From Chitinophagaceae bacterium (lineage in GTDB: Bacteria; Bacteroidota; Bacteroidia; Chitinophagales; Chitinophagaceae), in NCBI GenBank assembly GCA_947459455.1, contig CANHEC010000113.1, positions 1 through 7,209 of the forward strand: a DNA stretch of 7,209 nucleotides, in the 5' to 3' direction. Below are positions 1-6,722 of the stretch, one piece after another (positions within the stretch are counted from its first letter, which is position 1; every line of letters begins with the position of its first letter). The notes under the pieces were generated by a model, which worked only from the letters and a program-made list of their open reading frames with translations, ran no database searches and was not told the DNA's origin. The translations under genes and the position numbers were made by a program.

Positions 1-243
1 GAGGACCCGCAGGCAATACTGGCCGATATGCAGGCCGATATGAAGAGTGAGCACAAGCGCCGTTGCCTGGTAATTGCCGACCGTAGGGAGGCAATAAAGA
101 CTGCTGTCATGATGGCCCAACCTGGCGACATCATTTTGGTAGCGGGCAAAGGCCATGAAAAGTATCAGGAGATCAATGGGGTAAAACACCACTTTGATGA
201 TAAAGAAGAATTGACAAAACAGTTTGCTGAACAAGACAAGTAA
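1..243 (+). CDS. murE: MurE, UDP-MurNAc-tripeptide synthetase, C-terminal fragment (5' end outside window)
   Basis: This is the last 80 codons of a Mur ligase, open from base 1 in frame 1 and ending at TAA 241-243. MurE is the cytoplasmic ATP-dependent enzyme that adds the third residue (meso-diaminopimelate in most Gram-negatives) to UDP-MurNAc-L-Ala-D-Glu. The fragment opens with EDPQAIL, the residues that normally follow the DNPR signature of the C-terminal domain, so that signature lies just upstream and cannot be read. The MurE C-terminal motif [10 protein letters not shown] is at fragment residues 47-56. Its glycine and glutamate correspond to E. coli residues that contact diaminopimelate (family knowledge). 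The tail ([13 protein letters not shown]) is also family-like. An ATG at 28 is internal, not the start. Diaminopimelate rather than lysine as substrate is likely from GKGHE but not proven without the missing DNPR. The next gene, mraY, begins 26 bases downstream. Confidence 0.95.
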   Translation, partial: EDPQAILADMQADMKSEHKRRCLVIADRREAIKTAVMMAQPGDIILVAGKGHEKYQEINGVKHHFDDKEELTKQFAEQDK

Positions 244-269
244 ATCGTTCCTCCGAATCCATTACCATC

Positions 270-1565
270 ATGTTGTACAGTCTATTCAACTGGTTGCGAA
301 CCGAATTTGATCTGGCAGGCGCTGGCCTGTTTCAGTTTATCACTTTCAGGGTTGCCATGGCGGTAATGCTTTCGCTGATCATTACGATGCTGATTGGTCG
401 TCGCATTATTCGCAAACTGCAGGGCCTGCAAATTGGTGAAGCGGTGCGTGAACTGGGCCTGCCCGGGGAAGTAGACAAGGCCAATACGCCCACGATGGGG
501 GGCTTTATCATCCTGCTGGCCATTGTGGTACCTACGCTGTTGTTTGCCCGTATCGATAATATCTACATCCTGCTCATGCTGCTGGTGACGGTGTGGTGTG
601 GAATGATCGGCTTTGTAGATGATTACCTGAAGCTGCGGGCAAAGCGTATTGCGAAAGCAAAAGGCATTGCTTACAAAAAAGCAGATGCTGACGGGCTGGC
701 AGGAAAATTCAAAGTGGCGGGTCAAATTGGGCTGGGCCTTATTGTGGGTGCTACACTCTACTTCAATAAGTCTGTAGTGGTAGAACGGGAGATAATCGGA
801 AACAGCCAGCAGGTAGTGCTGCAGTCGAAAGAACGGCTGGTGGGAGAGACGGTGAAATACATCGATGGTGAAGAACATCGATTTGTAAAAGTAAAGACAC
901 CTATCACCACTATTCCTTTTGTAAAGGGACACGAGTTCAATTATGCGAAGCTACTTCCTAAAACCTGGGAGGACTATACTTACATTCTTTACATCATTGT
1001 TGTCATATTCATCATTACAGCTGTATCCAACGGGGCAAACATCACCGATGGATTAGATGGCCTGGCAACAGGGGTGTCCGCCATCATCGGAGCAGCCTTG
1101 GGTTTTTTCGCCTACACCAGCGGTAATATTCGTTTTGCAGAGTATCTCAACATCATGTATATCCCCAACCTGGGTGAGCTCTCCATTTTTATCGGGGCAT
1201 TCATCGGGGCTTGTGTAGGGTTTCTTTGGTACAATGCTTATCCGGCACAGGTATTTATGGGCGATACCGGCAGTCTTGCATTGGGTGGTATCATCGCTTC
1301 GCTGGCAATCATTGTACGCAAGGAACTGCTGATTCCTATTTTCTGCGGTGTATTCCTGGTAGAGAATCTGAGTGTCATCCTGCAAGTATCATATTTCAAG
1401 TATACAAAGCGAAAATACGGAGAGGGTAGGCGCATCTTTTTGATGAGTCCACTGCATCACCATTATCAGAAGTTGGGCTATCATGAAAGCAAGATTGCTG
1501 TTCGCTTTTGGGTAGTCACTATTATCCTGGTCATTTTCTCTGTCATCACGCTAAAAATGCGATAA
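270..1565 (+). CDS. mraY: MraY, phospho-N-acetylmuramoyl-pentapeptide transferase
   Basis: An integral membrane enzyme that transfers phospho-MurNAc-pentapeptide from UDP to undecaprenyl phosphate, giving lipid I on the inner face of the cytoplasmic membrane. The 431 residues carry the family motifs in order: TPTMGG (73-78), the aspartate pair in GFVDDYLK (D117, D118), [10 protein letters not shown] (257-266), GDTGSL (331-336, with D332) and the HHH motif in PLHHHYQ (396-398). About ten hydrophobic segments are visible, near 23-45, 78-94, 98-118, 148-166, 238-253, 266-284, 303-323, 334-350, 353-376 and 411-430. The protein is about 70 residues longer than E. coli MraY (360). Most of the excess is a charged, non-membrane stretch at about 167-230. 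The ATG at 270 gives an N-terminus (MLYSLFNWL) like Bacteroidota homologues. No clear Shine-Dalgarno precedes it. The stop lies 5 bases before the murD start. Confidence 0.98.
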   Translation: MLYSLFNWLRTEFDLAGAGLFQFITFRVAMAVMLSLIITMLIGRRIIRKLQGLQIGEAVRELGLPGEVDKANTPTMGGFIILLAIVVPTLLFARIDNIYILLMLLVTVWCGMIGFVDDYLKLRAKRIAKAKGIAYKKADADGLAGKFKVAGQIGLGLIVGATLYFNKSVVVEREIIGNSQQVVLQSKERLVGETVKYIDGEEHRFVKVKTPITTIPFVKGHEFNYAKLLPKTWEDYTYILYIIVVIFIITAVSNGANITDGLDGLATGVSAIIGAALGFFAYTSGNIRFAEYLNIMYIPNLGELSIFIGAFIGACVGFLWYNAYPAQVFMGDTGSLALGGIIASLAIIVRKELLIPIFCGVFLVENLSVILQVSYFKYTKRKYGEGRRIFLMSPLHHHYQKLGYHESKIAVRFWVVTIILVIFSVITLKMR

Positions 1566-1570
1566 CGCAG

Positions 1571-2911
1571 TTGAGCAAGCGGATCATCATATTAGGTGCA
1601 GGCGAAAGCGGAGTAGGCGCAGCATTGCTGGCGAAAGCCAAAGGCTATGATGTGTTTGTAAGCGATGGCGGACGCATTGGTACCGGCTTTGCCGACGAAC
1701 TGGTGGCGGCTGGTATTGGCTACGAAGAGGGCGGGCACAATATGGAGCGCCTGCTGGCTGCAGATGAAGTGGTGAAAAGTCCTGGCATTCCGGAAAAGGC
1801 TCCTGCCGTGAAAGCGATTCGCGACAAAGGGATTTTGCTGATCAGCGAGGTTGAGTTTGCTTATCGTTACATGAATGGCAGCAAAATTGTTGCCATCACC
1901 GGTAGCAATGGCAAAAGCACTACGACTTCGCTTATTTATCATATCTGCCGGCATGCAGGCCTCGACTGCGCCCTGGTAGGAAACATTGGCGTAAGCATTG
2001 CGAGGCAGGTAGCTACCGATCCGAAACAGCTATACGTAGCCGAAATCAGCAGCTTTCAGCTGGATGATATTGTTTCATTCAGAGCGGATGTCGCTATCCT
2101 GCTCAATATCACTGAAGACCACCTTGATCGATACAACTACCAGTTTCAGCAGTACATCGATGCCAAGTTCAAAATCATTGCCAACAAGCAGGAAAGCGAC
2201 TGCCTCATCTACTGTGCCGACGACGAAGTGACTGCAACTAACCTACATAAATTCAGTAACCTAACTAACCTATTGCCATTTACCATGAAAAAAGAAGTGC
2301 GCCAGGGAGCTTACATCAAAGACGAGGAGATGCTCATAAAAGTGAAGGAGCAGGAGGTGCGGATGAGCATTCACGACTTTGCTTTGAAAGGAAAACACAA
2401 TCAGTACAACACAATGGCTGCGGGAATAGCTGCAACGGTGCTGGATATCCGAAAGGACAAGATCAGGGAAGCCGTTCAAAATTTTGAAAGTCTGGAGCAT
2501 CGGATGGAACCGGTGGCTACCATTCGCGGAGTGGAATACATTAATGACAGCAAAGCTACCAACATCAACAGTACCTGGTATGCGCTGGAAAGCATGACCA
2601 AGCCAACAGTGCTGATACTGGGTGGTGTAGACAAAGGCAATGACTACAGCATCATTGAAGATTTGGTTACTGAAAAGGTAAAGGCGATCATTTGCATGGG
2701 TGTCGATAATCAGAAGCTGCACGAAGCGTTTGAGGGTAAAGTGCCGGTAATAGCAGATGCAGGAAGCGCAAAGGAAGCCGTGATGCTGGCCTACAAGATG
2801 GCAGAAAAGGGTGATGCAGTATTGTTATCGCCGGCATGTGCCAGCTTCGACTTGTTCAAGAACTACGAGGATCGTGGAAACCAGTTTAAAACAGCTGTAA
2901 AGGAACTTTAA
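1571..2911 (+). CDS. murD: MurD, UDP-N-acetylmuramoyl-L-alanine--D-glutamate ligase (TTG start)
   Basis: A cytoplasmic ATP-dependent ligase that adds D-glutamate to UDP-MurNAc-L-Ala. From TTG 1571 it is 446 residues, normal for the family. The N-terminal Rossmann-like domain starts at once with RIIILGAGESGVG (4-16). The central ATPase domain has the P-loop GSNGKSTT (111-118), EISSFQLD (158-165) and EDHLDR (182-187). The Mur-ligase KGKHNQYN is at 273-280. The C-terminal domain has NDSKATN (325-331) and SPACASFD (420-427), followed by NYEDRGNQF (431-439). The frame is open upstream to a TTG at 1508, but that start would overlap mraY by 58 bases and add 21 residues (including [11 protein letters not shown]) ahead of the nucleotide-binding strand. 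TTG 1571 puts the protein 5 bases after the mraY stop and gives the usual short N-terminus (MSKRIIILGAG). No in-frame ATG lies nearby. Residues 224-234 include a low-complexity Asn-Leu patch. Confidence 0.96.
   Translation: MSKRIIILGAGESGVGAALLAKAKGYDVFVSDGGRIGTGFADELVAAGIGYEEGGHNMERLLAADEVVKSPGIPEKAPAVKAIRDKGILLISEVEFAYRYMNGSKIVAITGSNGKSTTTSLIYHICRHAGLDCALVGNIGVSIARQVATDPKQLYVAEISSFQLDDIVSFRADVAILLNITEDHLDRYNYQFQQYIDAKFKIIANKQESDCLIYCADDEVTATNLHKFSNLTNLLPFTMKKEVRQGAYIKDEEMLIKVKEQEVRMSIHDFALKGKHNQYNTMAAGIAATVLDIRKDKIREAVQNFESLEHRMEPVATIRGVEYINDSKATNINSTWYALESMTKPTVLILGGVDKGNDYSIIEDLVTEKVKAIICMGVDNQKLHEAFEGKVPVIADAGSAKEAVMLAYKMAEKGDAVLLSPACASFDLFKNYEDRGNQFKTAVKEL
2899..2904 (+). promoter_or_regulatory. 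Possible ribosome binding site for ftsW
   Basis: AAAGGA lies inside the last codons of murD, with 7 bases between it and the TTG at 2912. It partly matches a Shine-Dalgarno core and supports the non-ATG start of ftsW. Many Bacteroidota genes lack such a motif, and a six-base purine run can arise by chance, so this is tentative. Confidence 0.4.
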
Positions 2912-4204
2912 TTGGGCGCCTGGAAAAACATAGTAGATGAAATAAACCTTTCGTTTGCCGACAGCGATGGCGGCGGTGTGCTGGCATTGAGCAGCAAGAC
3001 CAAAGGCGACCGGGTTATCTGGAGCATTGTGGCCGTGCTGGTAGTCATCAGCCTGCTGGCAGTGTACAGCTCTACCGGATCGCTGGCTTATAAGCAGAAT
3101 AAAGGCAATACCGAGTATTACCTGTTCCGCCAAACCACCTTCATTGTCATCGGCGTCATCATTATCTATGGGGTGCATCTCATCAACTATCGCCTGTTCA
3201 GCAAAGTGGCCTTATGGGCTTACCTCTTATCTATTCCTTTGCTGGCCTATACGCTGCTATTTGGTGCCAATCTGAATGAAGCCAATCGTTGGATCAAGCT
3301 CCCCATCATCAATCTCACTTTTCAAACCTCCGATTTTGCTCGCCTGGCATTGTTCATGTACCTGGCCCGCCAGCTGAGCCGTAAGCAAGAGGTGATTACT
3401 GATTTTAAGAAGGGATTTCTGCCACTGCTCATGCCCATCGGACTCACCTGCCTGCTCATTGCGCCTGCCAACCTCAGTACCTGTTTGCTCACGGGTGCCA
3501 CCGGCTTGCTGGTAATGTTCATTGGCAGGGTAAGAATCAAACATATCCTGGCAACGGTGGCGGTTGCCAGTATTCCTGTGATTATCCTGATTGGTGCCGC
3601 CATTGCTACCTACGAACCGCCCGTTGCCAAAGCCGCTGACGCTGACGTGGAGGTGGTACAAAAAATGCGAAGTACAGGTAGGGTAGGTACATGGATCAGT
3701 CGTATCCAGGATTTTATTTATGCCAAAGACGGTGATGTGGCGTTTCAGGTGAAGCAAGCCAATATAGCAATTGCCAAAGGCGGCTGGCTTGGACTGGGAC
3801 CCGGAAATAGTGAACAACGGAATTTCTTGCCACACCCTTACAGCGATTTTATCTATGCTATTATCATCGAAGAGTATGGTGTAGCGGGCGCCGCTTTGTT
3901 GTTGTTCCTGTACCTGGCGTTCCTCTTCCGCTGCATTCGCATTGTGCGTCGTTTCCCATACGCCTTCGGTACTTTCCTGGCCATGGCCCTTGGTGTCACG
4001 CTGGCCATCCAGGCCATTAGTAATATGGCGGTGAATGTGGGCATCTTTCCGGTAACGGGTGTTACACTGCCGCTGGTGAGTATGGGGGGCACGTCTTTTC
4101 TATTTACCTGTTTTAGCATCGGCATTCTGCTGAGTGTAGCCCGCAATATGGACCAACTGGAAGGGAAGGAAGAAACCAACAATCTGCAGGAGGTGAAAGC
4201 ATGA
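2912..4204 (+). CDS. ftsW: FtsW, SEDS-family septal peptidoglycan glycosyltransferase (TTG start)
   Basis: A polytopic membrane protein of the SEDS family. FtsW polymerises lipid II into septal glycan strands with its partner class B penicillin-binding protein. At 430 residues it fits the family. About ten hydrophobic segments follow a soluble N-terminus of about 33 residues. Motifs: GDRVIW before the first helix (32-37), NRWIKLP (125-131), PANLST (185-190), a large periplasmic loop at about 232-287, HPYSDFIYAIIIEE (308-321), and GIFPVTGVTLPLVSMGGTS (377-395). FtsW rather than RodA is inferred from position between murD and murG. The start is TTG 2912, directly after the murD stop. GTG 2978 or TTG 2987 are possible in-frame alternatives that would keep the first helix, and there is no ATG before it. 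The catalytic loop aspartate is probably in KDGD (272-275), but the alignment there is loose. The stop overlaps the murG start by 4 bases. Confidence 0.95.
   Translation: MGAWKNIVDEINLSFADSDGGGVLALSSKTKGDRVIWSIVAVLVVISLLAVYSSTGSLAYKQNKGNTEYYLFRQTTFIVIGVIIIYGVHLINYRLFSKVALWAYLLSIPLLAYTLLFGANLNEANRWIKLPIINLTFQTSDFARLALFMYLARQLSRKQEVITDFKKGFLPLLMPIGLTCLLIAPANLSTCLLTGATGLLVMFIGRVRIKHILATVAVASIPVIILIGAAIATYEPPVAKAADADVEVVQKMRSTGRVGTWISRIQDFIYAKDGDVAFQVKQANIAIAKGGWLGLGPGNSEQRNFLPHPYSDFIYAIIIEEYGVAGAALLLFLYLAFLFRCIRIVRRFPYAFGTFLAMALGVTLAIQAISNMAVNVGIFPVTGVTLPLVSMGGTSFLFTCFSIGILLSVARNMDQLEGKEETNNLQEVKA
4188..4195 (+). promoter_or_regulatory. Strong Shine-Dalgarno for murG
   Basis: AGGAGGTG lies within the last codons of ftsW (Glu-Val), with 5 bases between it and the ATG at 4201. 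It is close to a perfect complement of the 16S rRNA 3' end and fixes the murG start. It is by far the best ribosome binding site in the window. No other gene start here has more than a weak purine run. Confidence 0.8.
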
Positions 4205-5283
4205 GTCGGCCGCTGAACATATTGATTGCAGGAGGCGGTACCGGCGGACATATTTTTCCGGCAGTAGCCGTGGCCAATGCTTTGCGCAGGCTACAGCCGG
4301 CTTGCAATATTTTGTTTGTAGGTGCACAGGGCAAAATGGAGATGGAGAAAGTGCCGCAGGCTGGCTATAACATCAAAGGGCTGGATATTGCGGGCTTCAA
4401 CAGAGCCCATTGGTGGAAGAACCTGACGCTGCCCTGGAAGCTGATCAAGAGTTTTTGGCAAGTGCATAGCATTTTAAGTGCTTTCAAGCCCGATGCGGTG
4501 TTTGGGGTGGGCGGCTACAGCAGCTACCCGGTACTGAAGACTGCGCAGGCCAAAGGCATTCCCACTTTCTTGCACGAGAGCAACGCTTTTGCTGGCAAGG
4601 CCAATAAAATGCTGGGCCAGCAGGCGGTGAAAGTATTTGTAGCGGTGGAAGGCATGGAGCGTTTCTTTCCTGCTGAAAAATTACTGCTGACCGGTAATCC
4701 TGTGCGAAGCGAAATACAGCACATCAGTACTGATACAGCTTCGGCACGCCGCTTTTTTGGACTGGCACCCGACAAGGTAACGCTGCTGGTAATTGGGGGT
4801 AGTCTTGGTGCTCGTAGTATCAATGAAGCTGTACATGCCGGACTGCCACAACTGCTGGATGCCGGTGTACAGGTGCTATGGCAAACAGGCAAAGCATGGC
4901 AGCACAAGGCCGCCGACAGCCATGTGAGTCAGCACACATTTATAGCCGAAATGGACAAGGCCTACGCTGCAGCGGATATGGTGATCAGTCGTGCCGGTGC
5001 CATGAGTGTGGCTGAGTTGTGCATGGCTGGTAAGCCAGCCATTTTTGTGCCTTTTCCTTTTGCCGCCGAAGATCACCAGACTGCCAATGCCATGGCGCTG
5101 GTAAATAAGCAGGCTGCCATGCTGATAAAAGATGCTGATGCTGCGGTACAACTGGTGCCCGCTGTATTGGCGCTGGCAAACGATGCTGAGAAACGACAAC
5201 AAATGGCTGCCAACATCGCTGCACAGGCGCTGCGCCATGCCGATGAGGTGATTGCTGAAACCATATTGAAGAGTATAGTATGA
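4201..5283 (+). CDS. murG: MurG, UDP-GlcNAc:lipid I GlcNAc transferase
   Basis: A membrane-associated glycosyltransferase (GT28, GT-B fold) on the cytoplasmic face. It adds GlcNAc from UDP-GlcNAc to lipid I, producing lipid II. The 360 residues match the family length. The N-terminal domain has the glycine-rich loop GGGTGGH (11-17), GVGGYSSYP (102-110) and HESNAFAGKANK (125-136), with a GNPVR hinge motif (165-169). The C-terminal donor-binding domain has GGSLGARSIN (199-208), SRAGAMSVAEL (263-273) and PFAAEDHQTANA (286-297), where the donor nucleotide and sugar are held in characterised MurG. The start is ATG 4201, overlapping the ftsW stop by 4 bases (ATGA), with a strong Shine-Dalgarno just upstream. 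The C-terminus overlaps the murC start by 4 bases, so both ends suggest translational coupling. All recognisable motifs are intact. Confidence 0.98.
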   Translation: MSRPLNILIAGGGTGGHIFPAVAVANALRRLQPACNILFVGAQGKMEMEKVPQAGYNIKGLDIAGFNRAHWWKNLTLPWKLIKSFWQVHSILSAFKPDAVFGVGGYSSYPVLKTAQAKGIPTFLHESNAFAGKANKMLGQQAVKVFVAVEGMERFFPAEKLLLTGNPVRSEIQHISTDTASARRFFGLAPDKVTLLVIGGSLGARSINEAVHAGLPQLLDAGVQVLWQTGKAWQHKAADSHVSQHTFIAEMDKAYAAADMVISRAGAMSVAELCMAGKPAIFVPFPFAAEDHQTANAMALVNKQAAMLIKDADAAVQLVPAVLALANDAEKRQQMAANIAAQALRHADEVIAETILKSIV

Positions 5284-6722
5284 TGGTGCTGAACGATATC
5301 AAACGCATTTACTTCGCCGGGATCGGCGGCATTGGCATGAGTGCCATTGCCCGCTTCTTTCTTTCGAAAGGAGTGGTGGTAAGCGGCTATGATAAAACGC
5401 CCACCGCACTGACGCGACAGCTGGAGGCAGAAGGCGCATCCATTCATTATACTGATGATGTGGCGCTGTTGGATAAAGATGTGCAACTGGTAGTATATAC
5501 TCCTGCTATTCCGGCTGATCATACCGAGCTGAACTGGTACAGAGCCCAGCAGTATCCGGTAGTAAAGCGTAGTGATGTACTGCAGATCATTACTGAAAAC
5601 AGCTTCAATATCTGCATCGCCGGTACCCATGGCAAAACGAGTATCAGCACCATGGTAGGCCACCTGCTCCGGCATAGTGGTTACGGTTGCAATGTGTTCC
5701 TGGGCGGGGTATCAGTCAACTATCAAACTAATTTTTGGAGCAGTGCCAATAATGTGACGGTGGTGGAAGCGGATGAATATGATCGCAGCTTCCTGAAACT
5801 GTCGCCCGATATAGCGGTGGTAACAGCCATGGATGCCGACCACCTGGATATATATGGTACGGTAGAAGCGATGCGGGAAGCGTTTGTAGCTTTTGCGGGT
5901 CGCTTGCGCCCCGGTGGCTTACTCATCCGCAAGCATCATTTGCTGCAGTTGGATGAGGCAGCACCTAGCCGGTTGCTCAGCTACAAACTGAGTGATGACG
6001 ACATACACCATGCGGTAGTGGATGCCGAATTTGATGAGCACGATCATCACCACCATGGACACGATGCGCCCGCTGATGTGTATGCAGCCAATATCAGGGT
6101 ACAGCAGGGTGGCTATTTGTTTGATGCTCATGTAGCAGGTACCGTGTTGCGAGATGTGCAGCTGCAGGTAGGTGGCTTGCACAATATTGAGAATATGCTG
6201 GTGGCTATTTGCATTGCCAAAGCACTGCGCATCAGCGATGAATTGATAAAAGCGGGAGTGGCCAGCTATCAGGGAGTTCGTCGGCGCTTTGAGTATGTGC
6301 TGGCACCCGGTGCACAGGCCAATGGCCGTATACTGATTGATGATTATGCACACCACCCCGAGGAGCTGCGTGCCCTGATCAGCAGCGCCCGGCAGCTGTT
6401 TCCCGGCCAACGCATGCAGGTGCTTTTTCAGCCGCACCTGTATAGTCGCACCCGTGATTTGGCGGCTGCTTTTGCCGACGTGCTGTCGCTGGCCGACGAA
6501 GTAGTGCTGCTGCCAATTTATCCGGCTCGTGAGTTGCCCATGGAAGGGGTAAGCAGCCAACTGATAGCCGATAAGATGCCGGCGGGCCAATGCCGGGTGA
6601 TGGAGCGGGAAGAGTGGCTGCAGCATTTGGCCCAACAAACGCCTGCTCTGCTCATCACCGCAGGCGCCGGAGATATTGACTTGCTGCTGCCGCAGGCAAA
6701 ACAACTGATGATGACAAACTGA
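5280..6722 (+). CDS. murC: MurC, UDP-N-acetylmuramate--L-alanine ligase, with His-rich insert
   Basis: The first Mur ligase of the pathway; it adds L-alanine to UDP-MurNAc in the cytoplasm. The 480 residues contain FAGIGGIGMSA (12-22) in the UDP-binding domain, the P-loop AGTHGKTS (114-121), EADEYDRSF (163-171), DADHLDIYG (185-193) and GGLHNIENML (298-307). The C-terminal domain carries GVRRRFE (332-338), DDYAHHPEE (354-362), FQPHLYSRT (383-391) and YPARELP (414-420). EADEYDRS replaces the EADESDGS of many proteobacterial enzymes. An unusual segment at about 240-265 has six histidines within residues 254-261. The related recycling ligase Mpl shares these motifs, but the cluster position and length favour MurC. 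ATG 5280 overlaps the murG stop by 4 bases; the next codon, ATG 5283, is an equally possible start. A weak GAAGAG (5268-5273) precedes both. The stop overlaps the ftsQ ATG by one base. Confidence 0.96.
   Translation: MMVLNDIKRIYFAGIGGIGMSAIARFFLSKGVVVSGYDKTPTALTRQLEAEGASIHYTDDVALLDKDVQLVVYTPAIPADHTELNWYRAQQYPVVKRSDVLQIITENSFNICIAGTHGKTSISTMVGHLLRHSGYGCNVFLGGVSVNYQTNFWSSANNVTVVEADEYDRSFLKLSPDIAVVTAMDADHLDIYGTVEAMREAFVAFAGRLRPGGLLIRKHHLLQLDEAAPSRLLSYKLSDDDIHHAVVDAEFDEHDHHHHGHDAPADVYAANIRVQQGGYLFDAHVAGTVLRDVQLQVGGLHNIENMLVAICIAKALRISDELIKAGVASYQGVRRRFEYVLAPGAQANGRILIDDYAHHPEELRALISSARQLFPGQRMQVLFQPHLYSRTRDLAAAFADVLSLADEVVLLPIYPARELPMEGVSSQLIADKMPAGQCRVMEREEWLQHLAQQTPALLITAGAGDIDLLLPQAKQLMMTN

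Noticed and set aside
244..269. Promoter, terminator or regulatory element between murE and mraY
   Set aside because: The gap is only 26 bases and shows no inverted repeat, no T-run, and no Bacteroidota-type promoter elements. It reads as an ordinary intra-operon spacer.
282..932. Minus-strand open frame of 216 codons opposite mraY
   Set aside because: The composition (His, Gln and Arg rich, few hydrophobic blocks) is typical of antisense to membrane-protein codons. No motif or start context supports it.
1508..1570. N-terminal extension of murD from an upstream TTG
   Set aside because: It would overlap mraY by 58 bases and put 21 unusual residues before the nucleotide-binding strand that normally begins MurD.
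2937..2945. ATG just inside ftsW as a better start
   Set aside because: It is out of frame with ftsW and reads ATG-AAA-TAA, so it cannot start the gene.
3257..3835. Minus-strand open frame of 192 codons opposite ftsW
   Set aside because: It is a shadow of a well supported membrane protein gene, with low-complexity, family-less translation.
5919..6704. Long open frame on the minus strand (261 codons) opposite murC
   Set aside because: It lies wholly antisense to a gene with complete Mur-ligase motifs, shows no recognisable domain, and is the kind of shadow frame expected from biased codon use.
5280..6722. The ligase as Mpl (murein tripeptide recycling ligase) rather than MurC
   Set aside because: The motifs overlap, but the position between murG and ftsQ, the 480-residue length and the presence of the other synthesis genes fit MurC.
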